64,000 bases of DNA from Rhodoplanes serenus (GCA_009720755.1 WNKV01000006.1:124001-188000), one strand, 5' to 3'; positions 8,595 to 19,436 are shown, numbered from the stretch's first letter. Made by a program: numbers and translations. Notes: generated by a model not told the origin, from the letters alone.

Positions 8595-9042
8595 CGGGCT
8601 TCCCTCCTTGGGGCGACGGCGGGTCCTGGGGCTACGGCGCATGCTGGGCGACGGCGGGTCTTGGGTGGCGGCGTATCGAGTGCGGCGAGAGCGCGGTCGG
8701 CGCGGGCGGGTGCGCGAGACATCGGTTCCGGTCGCTGTCCTCGCTCCCTGGGGGACGGAGCGGTGCGCCACGCCCCCTGAATAAGATTGAACTCTGAATA
8801 ATTTAGTTGTCAACGATTGGCGGCGTCGCAGCGTGGCGCCGCAACGCCGACCCGACGGTCGTTGTCCCGGCACCGGCTCGGCCGTGCGACGCGCCGGCCG
8901 ACGAGCCGGGTCCAGGCGCCTGCGCAGCCTACGATTGTCGCGATGGGAGAGTCGAGCGCGTCGATGGTCGAACAGGCCGCGCGCGCCGCGATATCGCAGC
9001 ACCAGCGCCAGATCGCCGCGAGGGCGTCGAGGGTTCGTCACC

Positions 9043-9072
9043 TTGACAGAATGCTTCATGTCCTTTTATTTT
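9043..9072 (+). promoter_or_regulatory. Putative sigma-70 promoter of the aryl-CoA operon
   Basis: TTGACA (9043-9048), an 18-base spacer, then TATTTT (9067-9072). This lies about 76 bases before the monooxygenase start. The shared ATAYCTAAAY motif begins directly at the -10, where a repressor would block transcription. Confidence 0.5.
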
Positions 9073-9081
9073 ATATCTAAA
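9072..9081. promoter_or_regulatory. Putative MarR operator, copy 1 (TATATCTAAA)
   Basis: TATATCTAAA overlaps the end of the predicted -10 of the monooxygenase operon. The identical 10-mer lies before the CoA ligase gene (17029-17038), and a variant lies before marR (17196-17205). Such AT-rich identical words are rare in this GC-rich sequence. Confidence 0.5.
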
Positions 9082-9148
9082 CTAATGGCCCGCGATCCTG
9101 CCCCGCCGCCGGCGGGCGCGCGGGAGGACTCCGCCAGGGAGACGCGAC

Positions 9149-11473
9149 ATGCGCATCGTCTGCATCGGCGGCGGCCCGGCGGGGCTCTATGCGGCGCTGC
9201 TGATGAAGAAGCTGCATCCGCAGCATTCCATCACGGTGGTCGAGCGCAACCGCCCCTACGACACCTTCGGCTGGGGCGTGGTGTTCTCCGACGCCACCAT
9301 GGTGGCGATGCGGCAGTGGGACCCGGACACCGCCGCCGAGATCGAGGACGCCTTCAATCACTGGGACGACATCGAGGTCTGGTTCAAGGGCACGCGCCAG
9401 CGCACCACCGGCCACGGCTTCGTCGGCATCGGCCGCAAGAAGCTGCTCAACATCCTGCAACGTCGCTGCGAGGCGCTCGGCGTCGAGCTCGTTTTCGAGC
9501 GCGAGGTGGAGAGCGACCTGGAGTTTCCCGACGCCGATCTGATCATCGCCTCCGACGGCCTCAACTCGAAGATCCGCAACCGCTATCCCGAGGTCTTTCG
9601 GCCCGACCTGCTGGTGCGGCCCAACCGCTACATCTGGCTCGGCACCCGCAAGCTCTACGACGCCTTCACGTTCGATTTCCGCAAGACCGAGCACGGCTGG
9701 TTCCAGGCCCACATCTACAAGTTCGACGCCGACACCTCGACCTTCATCGTCGAGACCACCGAGGAGGCGTACGCGGCGCACGGCCTCGGCGCCCTCGATC
9801 AGCCGGGCTCGATCGCGTTCTGTGAGAAGCTGTTCGCCGAGGTGCTCGACGGCGCCCCGCTGATGACCAATGCGCGCCATCTGCGCGGGTCCGCCTGGCT
9901 CAACTTCACGCGGCTGATCTGCGAGCGCTGGAGCCACCATAATGGCCGCTCCCATGTGGTGCTGATGGGCGACGCCGCCCACACGGCACATTTCGCCATC
10001 GGCTCCGGCACCAAGCTCGCCTTCGACGATGCGATCGAGCTGGCCCGCCAGTTCGAGGCGCACGGCCACGAGGCCGCGACCATTCCGGCGGTGCTCGCCG
10101 CTTACGAGGAGGTCCGCCGCGTCGACGTCGCCCGCATCCAGAACGCCGCCCGCAACGCCATGGAGTGGTTCGAGGTGGTGGGGCGGCGCTATGCCGACAG
10201 CCTGGAGCCCGAGCAGTTCATGTACTCGATGCTGACGCGCTCGCAGCGCATCAGCCACGAGAACCTGCGGCTGCGCGACAGGACGTGGCTGGAAGGCTAC
10301 GAGCGCTGGTTCGCCCGCCGTGCCGGCGTGCCGGCCGGCTCCAACGCCCGGGTGCCGCCGCCGATGCTCACCCCATTCCGGGTGCGGGGCCTGACGCTGT
10401 CGAACCGCATCGTCGTCTCGCCGATGGCGATGTACTCGGCCAAGGATGGCGAGATCGGCGACTTCCACCTCGTTCATCTCGGCGCCCGCGCCATGGGCGG
10501 TGCCGGCCTCGTCTTCGCCGAGATGACCTGCGTGTCGCCGGACGCTCGCATCACGCCCGGCTGCCTCGGCCTGTGGAACGACGCCCAGGCGGCGGGTTGG
10601 CGCCGCCTCGTCGACTTCGTTCATCACAACACTGACGCCAAGGTCGGCATCCAGCTCGGCCATGCCGGCCGCAAGGGCGCGACCCGCCTCGCCTGGGAGG
10701 GCATCGACGAGCCGCTGGCGGAGGGCGCCTGGCCGCTGATCTCCGCCTCGCCGCTGCCCTACCTGCCGCACAGCGTGGCGCCGCGGGCGATGACCGAGGC
10801 CGACATGGCGCGGGTGACGGCCGACTTCGTCGCCGCGGCCGAGCGCGCCGCTGCCGCCGGGGTCGACTGGCTGGAGCTGCACGCCGCCCACGGCTACCTG
10901 CTGTCGAGCTTCCTGTCGCCGCTCACCAACCGGCGCAACGACGCCTATGGCGGCAGCCACCAGAACCGCGCCCGCTTTCCGCTCGCGGTGTTCCGGGCCA
11001 TCCGCGCCGTGTGGCCGGCCGAGCGGCCGATGTCGGTGCGGCTCTCCTGTCACGACTGGGCCGAGGGCGGCAACACGCCGGACGACGCCGCCGTGTTCGC
11101 GGCGCTGTTCAAGGAGGCCGGTGCCGACCTGATCGACTGCTCTTCCGGCCAGGTGTGGAAGGAGGAGAAGCCGGTCTACGGCCGTCTGTTCCAGACGCCG
11201 TTCTCCGACAAGATCCGCAACGAGGTCGGCATTCCCACCATCGCGGTGGGGGCGATCTCCGAGGCCGACCACGCCAACTCGATCATCGCGGCCGGCCGCG
11301 CCGATCTGTGCGCCATCGCCCGCCCGCATCTCGCCGATCCGCACTGGACGCTGCACGAGGCGGCGAAGATCGGCCTGCGTGACGTCCCGTGGCCGAAGCA
11401 GTACCGCTCCGCCAAGGGCCAGTACGAGGCCAATCTCGAACGCGCCGCGGTGGCGGCCGCGTCGCCGACGTGA
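9149..11473 (+). CDS. Bifunctional aryl-CoA monooxygenase/reductase (2-aminobenzoyl-CoA type)
   Basis: A 774-residue two-domain flavoenzyme. Residues 1-~380 are a group A flavin monooxygenase: FAD-binding [14 protein letters not shown] region ([10 protein letters not shown]) and the FAD motif [24 protein letters not shown]. Residues ~405-765 are an Old Yellow Enzyme domain ([50 protein letters not shown]). This architecture is that of the 2-aminobenzoyl-CoA monooxygenase/reductase of Azoarcus evansii; database lines often call such proteins salicylyl-CoA 5-hydroxylase/oxidoreductase. The first domain would hydroxylate the ring of the aryl-CoA and the second would reduce it, dearomatising the ring without oxygenolytic cleavage. 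It heads an operon with beta-oxidation-like genes and a Rid protein, which favours 2-aminobenzoyl-CoA over salicylyl-CoA. Confidence 0.85.
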   Translation: MRIVCIGGGPAGLYAALLMKKLHPQHSITVVERNRPYDTFGWGVVFSDATMVAMRQWDPDTAAEIEDAFNHWDDIEVWFKGTRQRTTGHGFVGIGRKKLLNILQRRCEALGVELVFEREVESDLEFPDADLIIASDGLNSKIRNRYPEVFRPDLLVRPNRYIWLGTRKLYDAFTFDFRKTEHGWFQAHIYKFDADTSTFIVETTEEAYAAHGLGALDQPGSIAFCEKLFAEVLDGAPLMTNARHLRGSAWLNFTRLICERWSHHNGRSHVVLMGDAAHTAHFAIGSGTKLAFDDAIELARQFEAHGHEAATIPAVLAAYEEVRRVDVARIQNAARNAMEWFEVVGRRYADSLEPEQFMYSMLTRSQRISHENLRLRDRTWLEGYERWFARRAGVPAGSNARVPPPMLTPFRVRGLTLSNRIVVSPMAMYSAKDGEIGDFHLVHLGARAMGGAGLVFAEMTCVSPDARITPGCLGLWNDAQAAGWRRLVDFVHHNTDAKVGIQLGHAGRKGATRLAWEGIDEPLAEGAWPLISASPLPYLPHSVAPRAMTEADMARVTADFVAAAERAAAAGVDWLELHAAHGYLLSSFLSPLTNRRNDAYGGSHQNRARFPLAVFRAIRAVWPAERPMSVRLSCHDWAEGGNTPDDAAVFAALFKEAGADLIDCSSGQVWKEEKPVYGRLFQTPFSDKIRNEVGIPTIAVGAISEADHANSIIAAGRADLCAIARPHLADPHWTLHEAAKIGLRDVPWPKQYRSAKGQYEANLERAAVAAASPT

Positions 11474-11483
11474 GGGTGCCGTC

Positions 11484-12272
11484 ATGAGCCACGAGACATC
11501 GCTCGCCGGCCGCCATGCGCTCGTCACCGGGGCGGGCAGCGGCATCGGCACCGCGGTGGCGCGCCGGCTCGCCGCCGCCGGCGCGCGGGTGACGCTGGCG
11601 GGCCGCCGCGAGGCGCCGTTGCACGAGGTCGCCGCGGCGCTCGGCGAGGGGGCGAGCTTCGTCGCCGCCGGCTTCGACGTCACCGACGAGGCGGCGATCG
11701 AACGCGGTCTCGCGGCCGCGCGCGCCGCGCTCGGGCCGGTCGACATTCTGGTCAACAATGCGGGCGCGGTCGAGAGCGCCCCCTTCGCCAAGACGACCAC
11801 CGAGACCTGGGACCGGGTGATCGCCGTCGATCTCACCGCCGTGTTCCTGGTCACCCGCGCGGTGCTGCCGGATCTGCGCGCCCGCGGCGCCGGCGCGCGG
11901 GTGATCAGCATCGCGTCGACCGCCGGTGTCACCGGCTACCGCTACGTCGCCGCCTACTGCGCCGCCAAGCACGGCGTCGTCGGGATGACGCGGGCGCTGG
12001 CGCTGGAGCTGGCGACGACCGGCGTGACCGTCAACGCGGTGTGTCCCGGCTTCACCGACACGCCGCTGCTCGACGCCTCCATCGCCGAGTTCGTCGCCAG
12101 GACCGGCCGCAGCGCGGATGCGGCACGCGCCACGCTGACGGCGGCCAATCCGCAGGGGCGCCTCGTCACCCCCGACGAGGTCGCCGACGCGGTCCTCTGG
12201 ATCGCCTCGCCGGGCGCGTCGTCGATCAACGGCCAGGCCGTCGTGGTGGCCGGCGGGGAGGTTCTGTCATGA
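11484..12272 (+). CDS. Short-chain dehydrogenase/reductase in the aryl-CoA operon
   Basis: A 262-residue classical SDR. The cofactor motif is [12 protein letters not shown] is present, and the catalytic Ser and YxxxK appear in SIASTAG and YCAAK. Asn in VNAVCPGF completes the tail. It lies 10 bases after the monooxygenase gene and overlaps the next gene by ATGA. In the aerobic 2-aminobenzoyl-CoA pathway a 3-hydroxyacyl-CoA dehydrogenase-type step is needed for beta-oxidation-like processing of the alicyclic CoA ester, and this enzyme is a good candidate. Cofactor choice (NAD or NADP) cannot be read with certainty. Confidence 0.88.
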   Translation: MSHETSLAGRHALVTGAGSGIGTAVARRLAAAGARVTLAGRREAPLHEVAAALGEGASFVAAGFDVTDEAAIERGLAAARAALGPVDILVNNAGAVESAPFAKTTTETWDRVIAVDLTAVFLVTRAVLPDLRARGAGARVISIASTAGVTGYRYVAAYCAAKHGVVGMTRALALELATTGVTVNAVCPGFTDTPLLDASIAEFVARTGRSADAARATLTAANPQGRLVTPDEVADAVLWIASPGASSINGQAVVVAGGEVLS

Positions 12273-13135
12273 GCGACGCGCCCACCGCGCCCGCCGGCCG
12301 GGCGGAGCCCTATGCCAGGCGTCCGTTCAAGGATCATCGGCCGCGCCATTTTCTGATGGAGACGAGCCCGGACGGGCGCGTCGCCACCGTTCGCCTGAAC
12401 CGGCCGGAGCGCAAGAACCCGCTGACCTTCGAGAGCTACGCCGAGCTGCGCGACCTGTTCCGTGATCTCGTCTACGCCGCCGACGTCCGCGCCGTGGTGC
12501 TGACCGGAGCGGGCGGCAACTTCTCGTCGGGCGGCGACGTGTTCGAGATCATCGAGCCGCTGACCCGGATGGCGATGCCGGAGCTGCTCGCCTTCACGCG
12601 GATGACCGGCGACGTGGTGAAGGCGATACGGCGCTGCCCGCAGCCGATCGTCGCCGCGGTCGACGGCGTCTGCGCCGGGGCCGGTGCGATCCTCGCCATG
12701 GCGTCCGACCTGCGGCTGGCGACGCCGGAGGCCAAGACCGCCTTCCTGTTCAGCCGCGTCGGTCTCGCCGGCGCCGACATGGGGGCGTGCGGAATCCTGC
12801 CGCGCATCATTGGCCAGGGGCGCGCCGCCGAGCTGCTCTACACCGGCCGCAGCATGAGCGCCGCCGAGGGTCACGCCTTCGGCTTCTACAACGCGCTGCA
12901 TCCGGCCGCCGACATCGAACGCGAGGCGATGGCGCTCGCTCGCTCGCTCGCCGACGGGCCGTGGTTCGCCCACGGCATGACCAAGACCATGCTGAACCAG
13001 GAATGGGCCATGGGGCTGGACGAGCTGATCGAGGCGGAGGCGCAGGCCCAGGCGGTGTGCATGGCGACGCAGGATTTTCGCCGCGCCTTCGAGGCGTTCG
13101 CGGCCAAGCGCAAGCCGGCCTTCGGGGGGGACTGA
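12269..13135 (+). CDS. Enoyl-CoA hydratase/isomerase family protein
   Basis: A 288-residue crotonase-fold enzyme. The oxyanion-hole segment is visible ([15 protein letters not shown]) along with the second motif ([18 protein letters not shown], then [17 protein letters not shown]). An N-terminal extension of ~25 residues precedes the core. The usual catalytic Glu of hydratases near GLxPxxGGT is absent; an Asp (GADMG) occupies the neighbourhood. This suggests a special substrate or a ring-opening hydrolase-like reaction. The start overlaps the SDR stop (ATGA). It probably acts on the alicyclic CoA intermediate made by the monooxygenase/reductase. Confidence 0.85.
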   Translation: MSDAPTAPAGRAEPYARRPFKDHRPRHFLMETSPDGRVATVRLNRPERKNPLTFESYAELRDLFRDLVYAADVRAVVLTGAGGNFSSGGDVFEIIEPLTRMAMPELLAFTRMTGDVVKAIRRCPQPIVAAVDGVCAGAGAILAMASDLRLATPEAKTAFLFSRVGLAGADMGACGILPRIIGQGRAAELLYTGRSMSAAEGHAFGFYNALHPAADIEREAMALARSLADGPWFAHGMTKTMLNQEWAMGLDELIEAEAQAQAVCMATQDFRRAFEAFAAKRKPAFGGD

Positions 13136-13137
13136 CC

Positions 13138-14333
<1,196 letters not shown>

Positions 14334-14337
<4 letters not shown>

Positions 14338-14828
14338 CGGGGCGGCGGTCGACGAGCGCGGTGTCGGCGCGCGACGTAAAACGTGAGGACGAACAGGTGA
14401 CATTCAAGGTGAGCCGAACTCTCGGCTTCGGGCACTGCGATCCGGCCGGCATCGCGTACTTCCCGTCCTATTTCGACATCATGGTCGAGGTGATGGAGGA
14501 GATCTTCGCGGCTCTCGGCTCGCCGTGGCCGACCATGATGGGCGAGCGACGGATCGGGGTGCCGACCGTCAAGCTGGACGTCGACTTCACGGCCCCGAGC
14601 CGGCACGGCGACCGGCTCGATTTCGCGGTGCGCGTGGCACGGCTCGGCCGCAGCTCGCTCGAGCTCCACTATCGCGTCACCACCCGCGGGCGTCCGGTGT
14701 GGACCGCCCGGCAGGTGATCGTCGCCATCTCGCTCGACACCCAGCGGGCCGTTTCCTGGCCCGACGATCTGCGCGCCGCGCTGGCGGCACATCTGGAGAC
14801 CGCCGATGCACACGATCTTGCACCCTGA
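14334..14828 (+). CDS. 4-hydroxybenzoyl-CoA thioesterase-like hot-dog protein
   Basis: A 164-residue single hot-dog domain with the 4HBT signature [24 protein letters not shown], in which the Asp is the family's catalytic residue. The ATG at 14334 overlaps the acyl-CoA dehydrogenase stop (ATGA). A GTG at 14397 with AGGA upstream would give a 143-residue protein closer to the usual family length (~140) and may be the true start. It could release CoA from stalled aryl-CoA or dead-end intermediates. The 3' end overlaps the Rid gene by 23 bases, so the two are coupled. Confidence 0.85.
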
Positions 14829-15201
14829 GGGTTGGACGAAGCCGCTCGGATACGCCAACGGCGTGGTGGCGCGCGGCCGCACCATCTTCGTCGCCGGCCA
14901 GGTCGGCTGGACGCCGGCGCAGACCTTCGCGTCCGACGATCTCGTCGATCAGATCCGGCAGTGCCTCGTCAACATCGTGGCGGTGCTGCGCGAGGCCGGC
15001 GCGGAGCCCGCCCACATCGTGTCGATGACCTGGTACTTCGTCGACAAGGACGAGTATCTGGCCCGCTCCAAGGAGATCGGTGCCGCGTATCGGGACGTGA
15101 TCGGCCGCTGGTTTCCGGCGATGACGGCCATGCAGGTTGCGGCGCTGGTGGAGGAGGGCGCCAAGGTCGAGATCCAGGCGACCGCGGTGCTGCCGGACTG
15201 A
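14806..15201 (+). CDS. Rid-family (YjgF/UK114) protein, atypical active site
   Basis: A 131-residue RidA-like protein (YANGVVARGRTIFVAGQVGWTP, then the C-terminal PAMTAMQVAALVEEGAKVEIQATAV). Canonical RidA has PARxxVEV, whose Arg stabilises the enamine/imine carboxylate. Here that position is Met (PAMTAMQV), while the C-terminal Glu (VEI) is kept. Members without this Arg fall in other Rid subfamilies and include aminomuconate-deaminase-like enzymes of aromatic catabolism. As last gene of the operon it could hydrolyse the enamine or imine left by reduction of 2-aminobenzoyl-CoA, releasing ammonium. The missing arginine fits a CoA-thioester rather than a free carboxylate; that link is my inference. 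Confidence 0.88.
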   Translation: MHTILHPEGWTKPLGYANGVVARGRTIFVAGQVGWTPAQTFASDDLVDQIRQCLVNIVAVLREAGAEPAHIVSMTWYFVDKDEYLARSKEIGAAYRDVIGRWFPAMTAMQVAALVEEGAKVEIQATAVLPD

Positions 15202-15229
15202 CGGACGCCGCGGCGATCACCCTTGGCCG

Positions 15230-16891
15230 TCACCCTCGGCGGGCGGCGCGGAGCTGGAAGCGCTGCACCTTGCCGGTCGCGGTCTTCGGCAGGCCGTCCA
15301 CGAAGCGCACCGAGCGCGGATACTTGTAGGGCGCGATCACCGCCTTGACGTGGTTCTGGAGCGCCAGCACCAAGACCGGGTCGGCCACATGGCCGGTGGC
15401 CAGCACCACATAGGCTTCGACGATCTGACCGCGCTCCTCGTCGGGCGCGCCGATCACGGCGCATTCGGCGACGGCGGGATGGCTCAGCAGCGCCGCCTCC
15501 ACCTCGGGACCGGCGATGTTGTAGCCGGCCGAGACGATCATGTCGTCGTTGCGAGCGGCGAAACGGAAACGGCCGTCCTCGTCCTGCACGAAGGCGTCGC
15601 CGGTGAGGTTCCAGCCGTCACGGACATAGTCGCGCTGGCGCGGGTCGTCCATGTAGCGGCAGCCGGTGGGGCCGCGCACCGCGAGGCGGCCGATGGTGCC
15701 GCGCGGCACCTCGTGCATGTGCTCGTCCACCACCTTCGCCTCGTAGCCGGGCACCGGGCGGCCGGTCGAGCCGGGCCGGTGGTCGTCGGGCGTGTTGGAG
15801 ATGAACACGTGCAGCATCTCGGTCGAGCCGATGCCGTCGAGGATCGGTGTGCCGGTGCGCGCCGTCCACGCCTCGTACACGGGGGCCGGCAGCGTTTCGC
15901 CCGCCGAAACCGCCAGGCGCAGCGACGCCAGGCGGGCGGCATCGTCGACGGCGGCCAGCATGGCCCGGTAGGCGGTCGGCGCCGTGAAGCAGATGGTGGC
16001 CCGATAGGTCTCGATCAGGCCGACGAGGGCGGGCGGCGTCGCCGTCTCGATCAGCGCCGCGGCGGCGCCGAAGCGCAGCGGGAACACCGCGAGGCCGCCG
16101 AGCCCGAACGTGAAGGCGATCGGCGGCGACCCGACGAACACGTCGGTCGGCTGCACGCCGAGCACATGCTTCGCGTAGGTGTCGGCGATCGCCAGGATGT
16201 CGCGGTGGAAATGCATGGTCACCTTCGGCACCCCGGTGGTGCCGGAGGTGACGCCGAGCAGGGCGACGTCGTCGCGGCCGGTCGGCACGGCGTCGTAGCG
16301 CACCGGCTTGTCGAGCGCGATGCGGTCGAGCTCGGCATCGTGGTTGGCGGTGCCGTCGAAGCCCACCACGGTCTTCAGGAAGCGGCTGTCCTTGGCGCAG
16401 GCGACCAGCTCGTCGAGGATACGGGTGTCGCACAGCGCAACGCCGATCTCGGCCTTGTCGACGATCTTCGACAGCTCGCCGGCGCGTAGCATCGGCATGG
16501 TGTTGACCACCACGGCGCCCACCTTGGTGGCGGCGAGCCAGCAGGCGATCATCGCCGGATTGTTGGCCGAGCGGATCAGGATGCGGTTGCCGGGTTTGAT
16601 GCCGTAGTGATCGACCAGCGCGTGGGCGAGCCGGTTGGTCCAGTCGGCCAGCTCCTTGTAGGTGCGGCGGCGACCATGGCCGATCAGCGCCACGTGATCT
16701 CCGAAGCCGCACTCGACCATGCGGTCGGTCAGCTCGACGGCGGCGTTGATGCGCTCCGGATAGCCGAGTGGCTCGAACGCGAGCAGCGGCCATTGATCCG
16801 GCGGTGGCAGCCGGTCGCGGGTGAAGGTGTCGACATGCGCCGAGGGACCGAGACGGGAGGAACCGAGACGGACCGGGGGATGATCCGACAT
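15230..16891 (-). CDS. Aryl-CoA ligase (2-aminobenzoate/benzoate-CoA ligase type)
   Basis: A 553-residue ANL-superfamily ligase. The P-loop is VTSGTTGVPKVTMHFH, followed by DGIGSTEMLHVFISN, the hinge/aspartate NLTGDAFVQDEDG and the C-terminal lysine motif LPKTATGKVQRFQLR. The GSTEMLHVFISN pattern is characteristic of benzoate- and 2-aminobenzoate-CoA ligases. The start at 16891 has AGAGGTGC upstream; the frame continues further without a good site. It is convergent with the Rid gene (28-base gap) and would make the aryl-CoA that the monooxygenase uses. The operator-like 10-mer TATATCTAAA lies ~140 bases upstream. Confidence 0.88.
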   Translation of the reverse strand: MSDHPPVRLGSSRLGPSAHVDTFTRDRLPPPDQWPLLAFEPLGYPERINAAVELTDRMVECGFGDHVALIGHGRRRTYKELADWTNRLAHALVDHYGIKPGNRILIRSANNPAMIACWLAATKVGAVVVNTMPMLRAGELSKIVDKAEIGVALCDTRILDELVACAKDSRFLKTVVGFDGTANHDAELDRIALDKPVRYDAVPTGRDDVALLGVTSGTTGVPKVTMHFHRDILAIADTYAKHVLGVQPTDVFVGSPPIAFTFGLGGLAVFPLRFGAAAALIETATPPALVGLIETYRATICFTAPTAYRAMLAAVDDAARLASLRLAVSAGETLPAPVYEAWTARTGTPILDGIGSTEMLHVFISNTPDDHRPGSTGRPVPGYEAKVVDEHMHEVPRGTIGRLAVRGPTGCRYMDDPRQRDYVRDGWNLTGDAFVQDEDGRFRFAARNDDMIVSAGYNIAGPEVEAALLSHPAVAECAVIGAPDEERGQIVEAYVVLATGHVADPVLVLALQNHVKAVIAPYKYPRSVRFVDGLPKTATGKVQRFQLRAARRG

Positions 16892-17028
16892 GCTGCACCT
16901 CTTCGGCGGTCTCGACGCGCGTCGGGACCCGGGGGTCGGGGGCCGCACCACCGGCGCGGCCCCCCGCGGGGGTGATCTCGAAGGCCGAGAGTGGCACGGG
17001 AACTCTGTTTCTTCAAGCTTGAAAGGTA

Positions 17029-17038
17029 TATATCTAAA
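17029..17038. promoter_or_regulatory. Putative MarR operator, copy 2 (TATATCTAAA)
   Basis: A 10-mer identical to that before the monooxygenase operon (9072-9081). It lies ~140 bases upstream of the CoA ligase start within an AT-rich block. Confidence 0.5.
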
Positions 17039-17195
17039 TCGATAGAGACTCGTTCGCGTGGGGGGTTCCTCACCGAGCCCGCGCGAACCCGCGGGAGCGC
17101 ACGAGCTTGGGGAGGCGCGGCAGGCGTATCCCGTCCCTGCGGACGGAGGGGACGACCTCGCTGGACGGACCTCACAGCATGGACCGGCCGAAAAG

Positions 17196-17205
17196 GTTTA
17201 GGTAT
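17196..17205. promoter_or_regulatory. Putative MarR operator, copy 3 (variant)
   Basis: GTTTAGGTAT on the plus strand, i.e. ATACCTAAAC on the minus strand, one transition from the ATATCTAAA core of copies 1 and 2. It lies 33 bases before the marR start, which suits autoregulation. Confidence 0.4.
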
Positions 17206-17237
17206 GAAAATTCGATGAGCTGTGATATCGCCCGCTC

Positions 17238-17741
17238 ATGAGCGATCCGGGGACCGAGGATGTCGAGGCGCTCGTCCGCGACGAGCCCGCCGGCAGCAAA
17301 ATGGAGCTGCGGCTGTGGCTCCGCCTGCTGTCCTGCGCCAACCTGATCAGCGCCGAGATCCGCCGCCGCCTGCGCACCGAGTTCGGCGTCACCCTGCCGC
17401 GCTTCGACGTGATGGCGCAGCTCCACCGCGAGCCCGACGGGCTGCGGCTCGGCGACCTGTCGCGGCGCATGATGGTCACCAACGGCAACATCACCGGGCT
17501 GATCGACCGGCTGGTGGACGAGGGCCTGGTGGTGCGCGCGGCCGACCCGGCCGATCGGCGTGCCACTACGGTCCGTCTCACCCGTGCGGGCGCCACCATG
17601 TTCCGCCTGATGGCGAGCGCCCACGAGCGCTGGATTCACGAGATGTTCGGCGGGCTGCCGGTCGAGGGCGTCGGCCGCCTGTTGGCCGATCTCGACACGC
17701 TCAAGCGGTGCGCCGGCACCGCGATGCGGGAGCCCGACTGA
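17238..17741 (+). CDS. MarR-family regulator of the aryl-CoA locus
   Basis: A 167-residue MarR-type winged-helix protein (FGVTLPRFDVMAQLHREPDGLRLGDLSRRMMVTNGNITGLIDRLVDEGLVVRAADPADRRATTVRLTRAG). The recognition helix VTNGNITGLIDRL and the wing DPADRRATTVRLT are clear. It is divergent from the CoA ligase gene. MarR proteins in aromatic-CoA loci (for example BadR and the p-coumaroyl-CoA-sensing group) commonly respond to the CoA thioester. A shared motif before marR, the ligase and the monooxygenase operon fits one small regulon. Confidence 0.92.
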   Translation: MSDPGTEDVEALVRDEPAGSKMELRLWLRLLSCANLISAEIRRRLRTEFGVTLPRFDVMAQLHREPDGLRLGDLSRRMMVTNGNITGLIDRLVDEGLVVRAADPADRRATTVRLTRAGATMFRLMASAHERWIHEMFGGLPVEGVGRLLADLDTLKRCAGTAMREPD

Positions 17742-18092
17742 CCGCCGGCCCGGCCGTTTCCCCCGATCAGTGCGGGCCGTGTGGCTCTCGCGCGCCTCTC
17801 GCGTGTGCGCGAAGAATCGTCGGCTTTCGATGGATCGTCTTCGTCGCAATTCTCGCCAGTCTTGTCCGAAACCCGGTGACCTCGTCGGGACCCGTTGAGG
17901 CACGGGAGTTTTCGTGGCCGCCATGGGTTTGCCATCAGATTTCTCCGACATTCGTCCCATCTTGTGAAGAGTTCGTCCGGAAAACTCCGCGCCGGGATTC
18001 AGGTTCTCGCAAAGCCTTCCAGCAACCTCCGCTCGTCGGGGGTGGGGGTGCGCACTACACTCCGATCGTTCTTCGGATCGTCGGAGCCGCCC
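17742..18092. other. Intergenic region before the diguanylate cyclase gene
   Basis: No convincing gene, RNA or repeat was seen. Short open frames here lack ribosome sites and protein-like composition. It presumably carries the cyclase promoter, but no clear -35/-10 pair stands out. Confidence 0.5.
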
Positions 18093-19436
18093 ATGATCAC
18101 GCCTCATCCGGTGGGGACCATCGCCCTCGATGTCTCGACACTGTTCGTGATCGCCACCTGCGTCAGCTCGCTGCTCGGGCTCGTGCTGCTCAGCGTGTGG
18201 CGTCAGGAGCGTATTCGGGCGCTCGCCTGGTGGGGCTCCGCCTATCTGCTCGGCGGCTTCTCGGTGGCGCTGTGGAGCCTCGAAGGCACCGGCCTGCCGA
18301 TCCCCTCCGGCTTCGCCAACGCGCTGCTCTATCTCGCCTGCGGGCTGATCTGGAACGCCGCCCGGGTGTTCCATGGCCGGCGGGTGCTGTGGGTCGCGAT
18401 GTCGGCCGGTGCGGTGGCGTGGCTGCTCGCCCAGGGCGTGCCTGAGGTGATGGCGGCGCCCGCCCATCGGGTGATCGCGTCCTCGGTCATCATCTCGATC
18501 TACACGTTCCTCACCGCCTTCGAGCTGTGGCGCGAGCGGCGCAAGGCGCTGATCCAGCGCTGGCCGGCACTGTTCGTCCCGGTGCTGCACGGGCTCGTGT
18601 TCCTGGCCCCGGTGCCGCTCGCCGGCCTGATGCCGGACGAGGACGGCATCGTCAGCCTCGCCACCGGCTGGTTCGCGGTGTTCGCGCTGGAGGCGATCCT
18701 CTATGTGGTCGGCACCGCCTTCATCGTGATGACGCTGAGCCGGGATCAGGCTCTCCGGCTCCAGCGCACCGCCGCCTCCACCGATCCGCTGACCGGCCTG
18801 TTCAACCGCCGCGCCTTCTTCGAGGGGGCCCCGCAGCTCGCCGCCGCCCAGCGTCGCAAGGGCGAGTCGATCGGCGCCCTGGTGTTCGACCTCGACCACT
18901 TCAAGTCGATCAATGACCGCCACGGCCATTTCGTCGGCGACGAGGTGCTGAAGCTGTTCGCCACGGTGATCAGCGGCAATCTGCGGGCGACTGACCTGAT
19001 CGCGCGGTTCGGCGGCGAGGAGTTCGTCGTGCTGCTGCCGGGCGGCGTCGACGAGGCCGCGATCGCGGCGGAGCGCGTGCGTGCCGCCTTCGAAGAGGCC
19101 GGACGGGTGGTCGGTGGCCGGGCGCTCGGCGCCACCGTGTCGGTTGGGGCCGCGGCCGGCGACGGCACGAGCGACATCTCGGCCCTGCTGATGGAGGCCG
19201 ATGCGGCGCTGTACCGGGCCAAGGCGCTCGGCCGCAACCGGGTGGCGCGGGCGCTGCCGGGCCAGGCCGGGCGGGCCGCCGCCGAGACGACGTCCGAGAC
19301 GCCGGTGGTGGTGGCCGGCATCGGCACCTCGCACCCCGACGCCACCGCCTGGGAGGAGGCGCAGGCCGCCATCCTGTGGCGGGCGTATCCGGACGAGTGC
19401 CGGGGACACGAGACCCTCAAACCGACGCCGGCCTGA
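18093..19436 (+). CDS. Membrane-bound diguanylate cyclase (GGDEF)
   Basis: A 447-residue protein. Residues ~10-215 hold about six or seven membrane segments; a GGDEF domain occupies ~225-390. The active-site loop reads RFGGEEFVVLLPG, an intact GG(D/E)EF. Five residues before it, RATD is a complete RxxD inhibitory site, so product inhibition by c-di-GMP is expected. DPLTGLFNRRAFF and FDLDHFKSINDRHGHFVGDEVL are standard cyclase motifs. The C-terminal ~55 residues are Ala/Thr-rich and not recognised. The ATG at 18093 starts just before the first membrane segment. The membrane part may be a sensor of the MHYE/MASE class, but I cannot name it. Confidence 0.9.
   Translation: MITPHPVGTIALDVSTLFVIATCVSSLLGLVLLSVWRQERIRALAWWGSAYLLGGFSVALWSLEGTGLPIPSGFANALLYLACGLIWNAARVFHGRRVLWVAMSAGAVAWLLAQGVPEVMAAPAHRVIASSVIISIYTFLTAFELWRERRKALIQRWPALFVPVLHGLVFLAPVPLAGLMPDEDGIVSLATGWFAVFALEAILYVVGTAFIVMTLSRDQALRLQRTAASTDPLTGLFNRRAFFEGAPQLAAAQRRKGESIGALVFDLDHFKSINDRHGHFVGDEVLKLFATVISGNLRATDLIARFGGEEFVVLLPGGVDEAAIAAERVRAAFEEAGRVVGGRALGATVSVGAAAGDGTSDISALLMEADAALYRAKALGRNRVARALPGQAGRAAAETTSETPVVVAGIGTSHPDATAWEEAQAAILWRAYPDECRGHETLKPTPA

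Larger units (their letters stand above)
8595..9148. other. Divergent intergenic region, solute-binding protein / monooxygenase operon
   Basis: No gene was found. The region is locally AT-rich at both ends. On the minus strand TTGACA (8808-8813) could be the -35 of the solute-binding-protein promoter, with no good -10. The plus-strand promoter for the monooxygenase operon is annotated at 9043-9072. The middle is ordinary high-GC sequence with no recognised element. Confidence 0.6.
16892..17237. other. Divergent intergenic region, CoA ligase / marR
   Basis: No gene was found. The region contains two AT-rich blocks in otherwise GC-rich DNA, at 17010-17050 and 17190-17230. Each carries a copy of the ATAYCTAAAY motif (annotated separately). 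These are the likely promoters of the ligase (minus strand) and marR (plus strand). Confidence 0.65.

Noticed and set aside
9149-11473. Salicylyl-CoA 5-hydroxylase as the main call
   Set aside because: The OYE-type second domain, downstream beta-oxidation-like genes and the Rid protein fit the anthranilyl-CoA route better. No gentisate dioxygenase is present. Salicylate is kept as an alternative.
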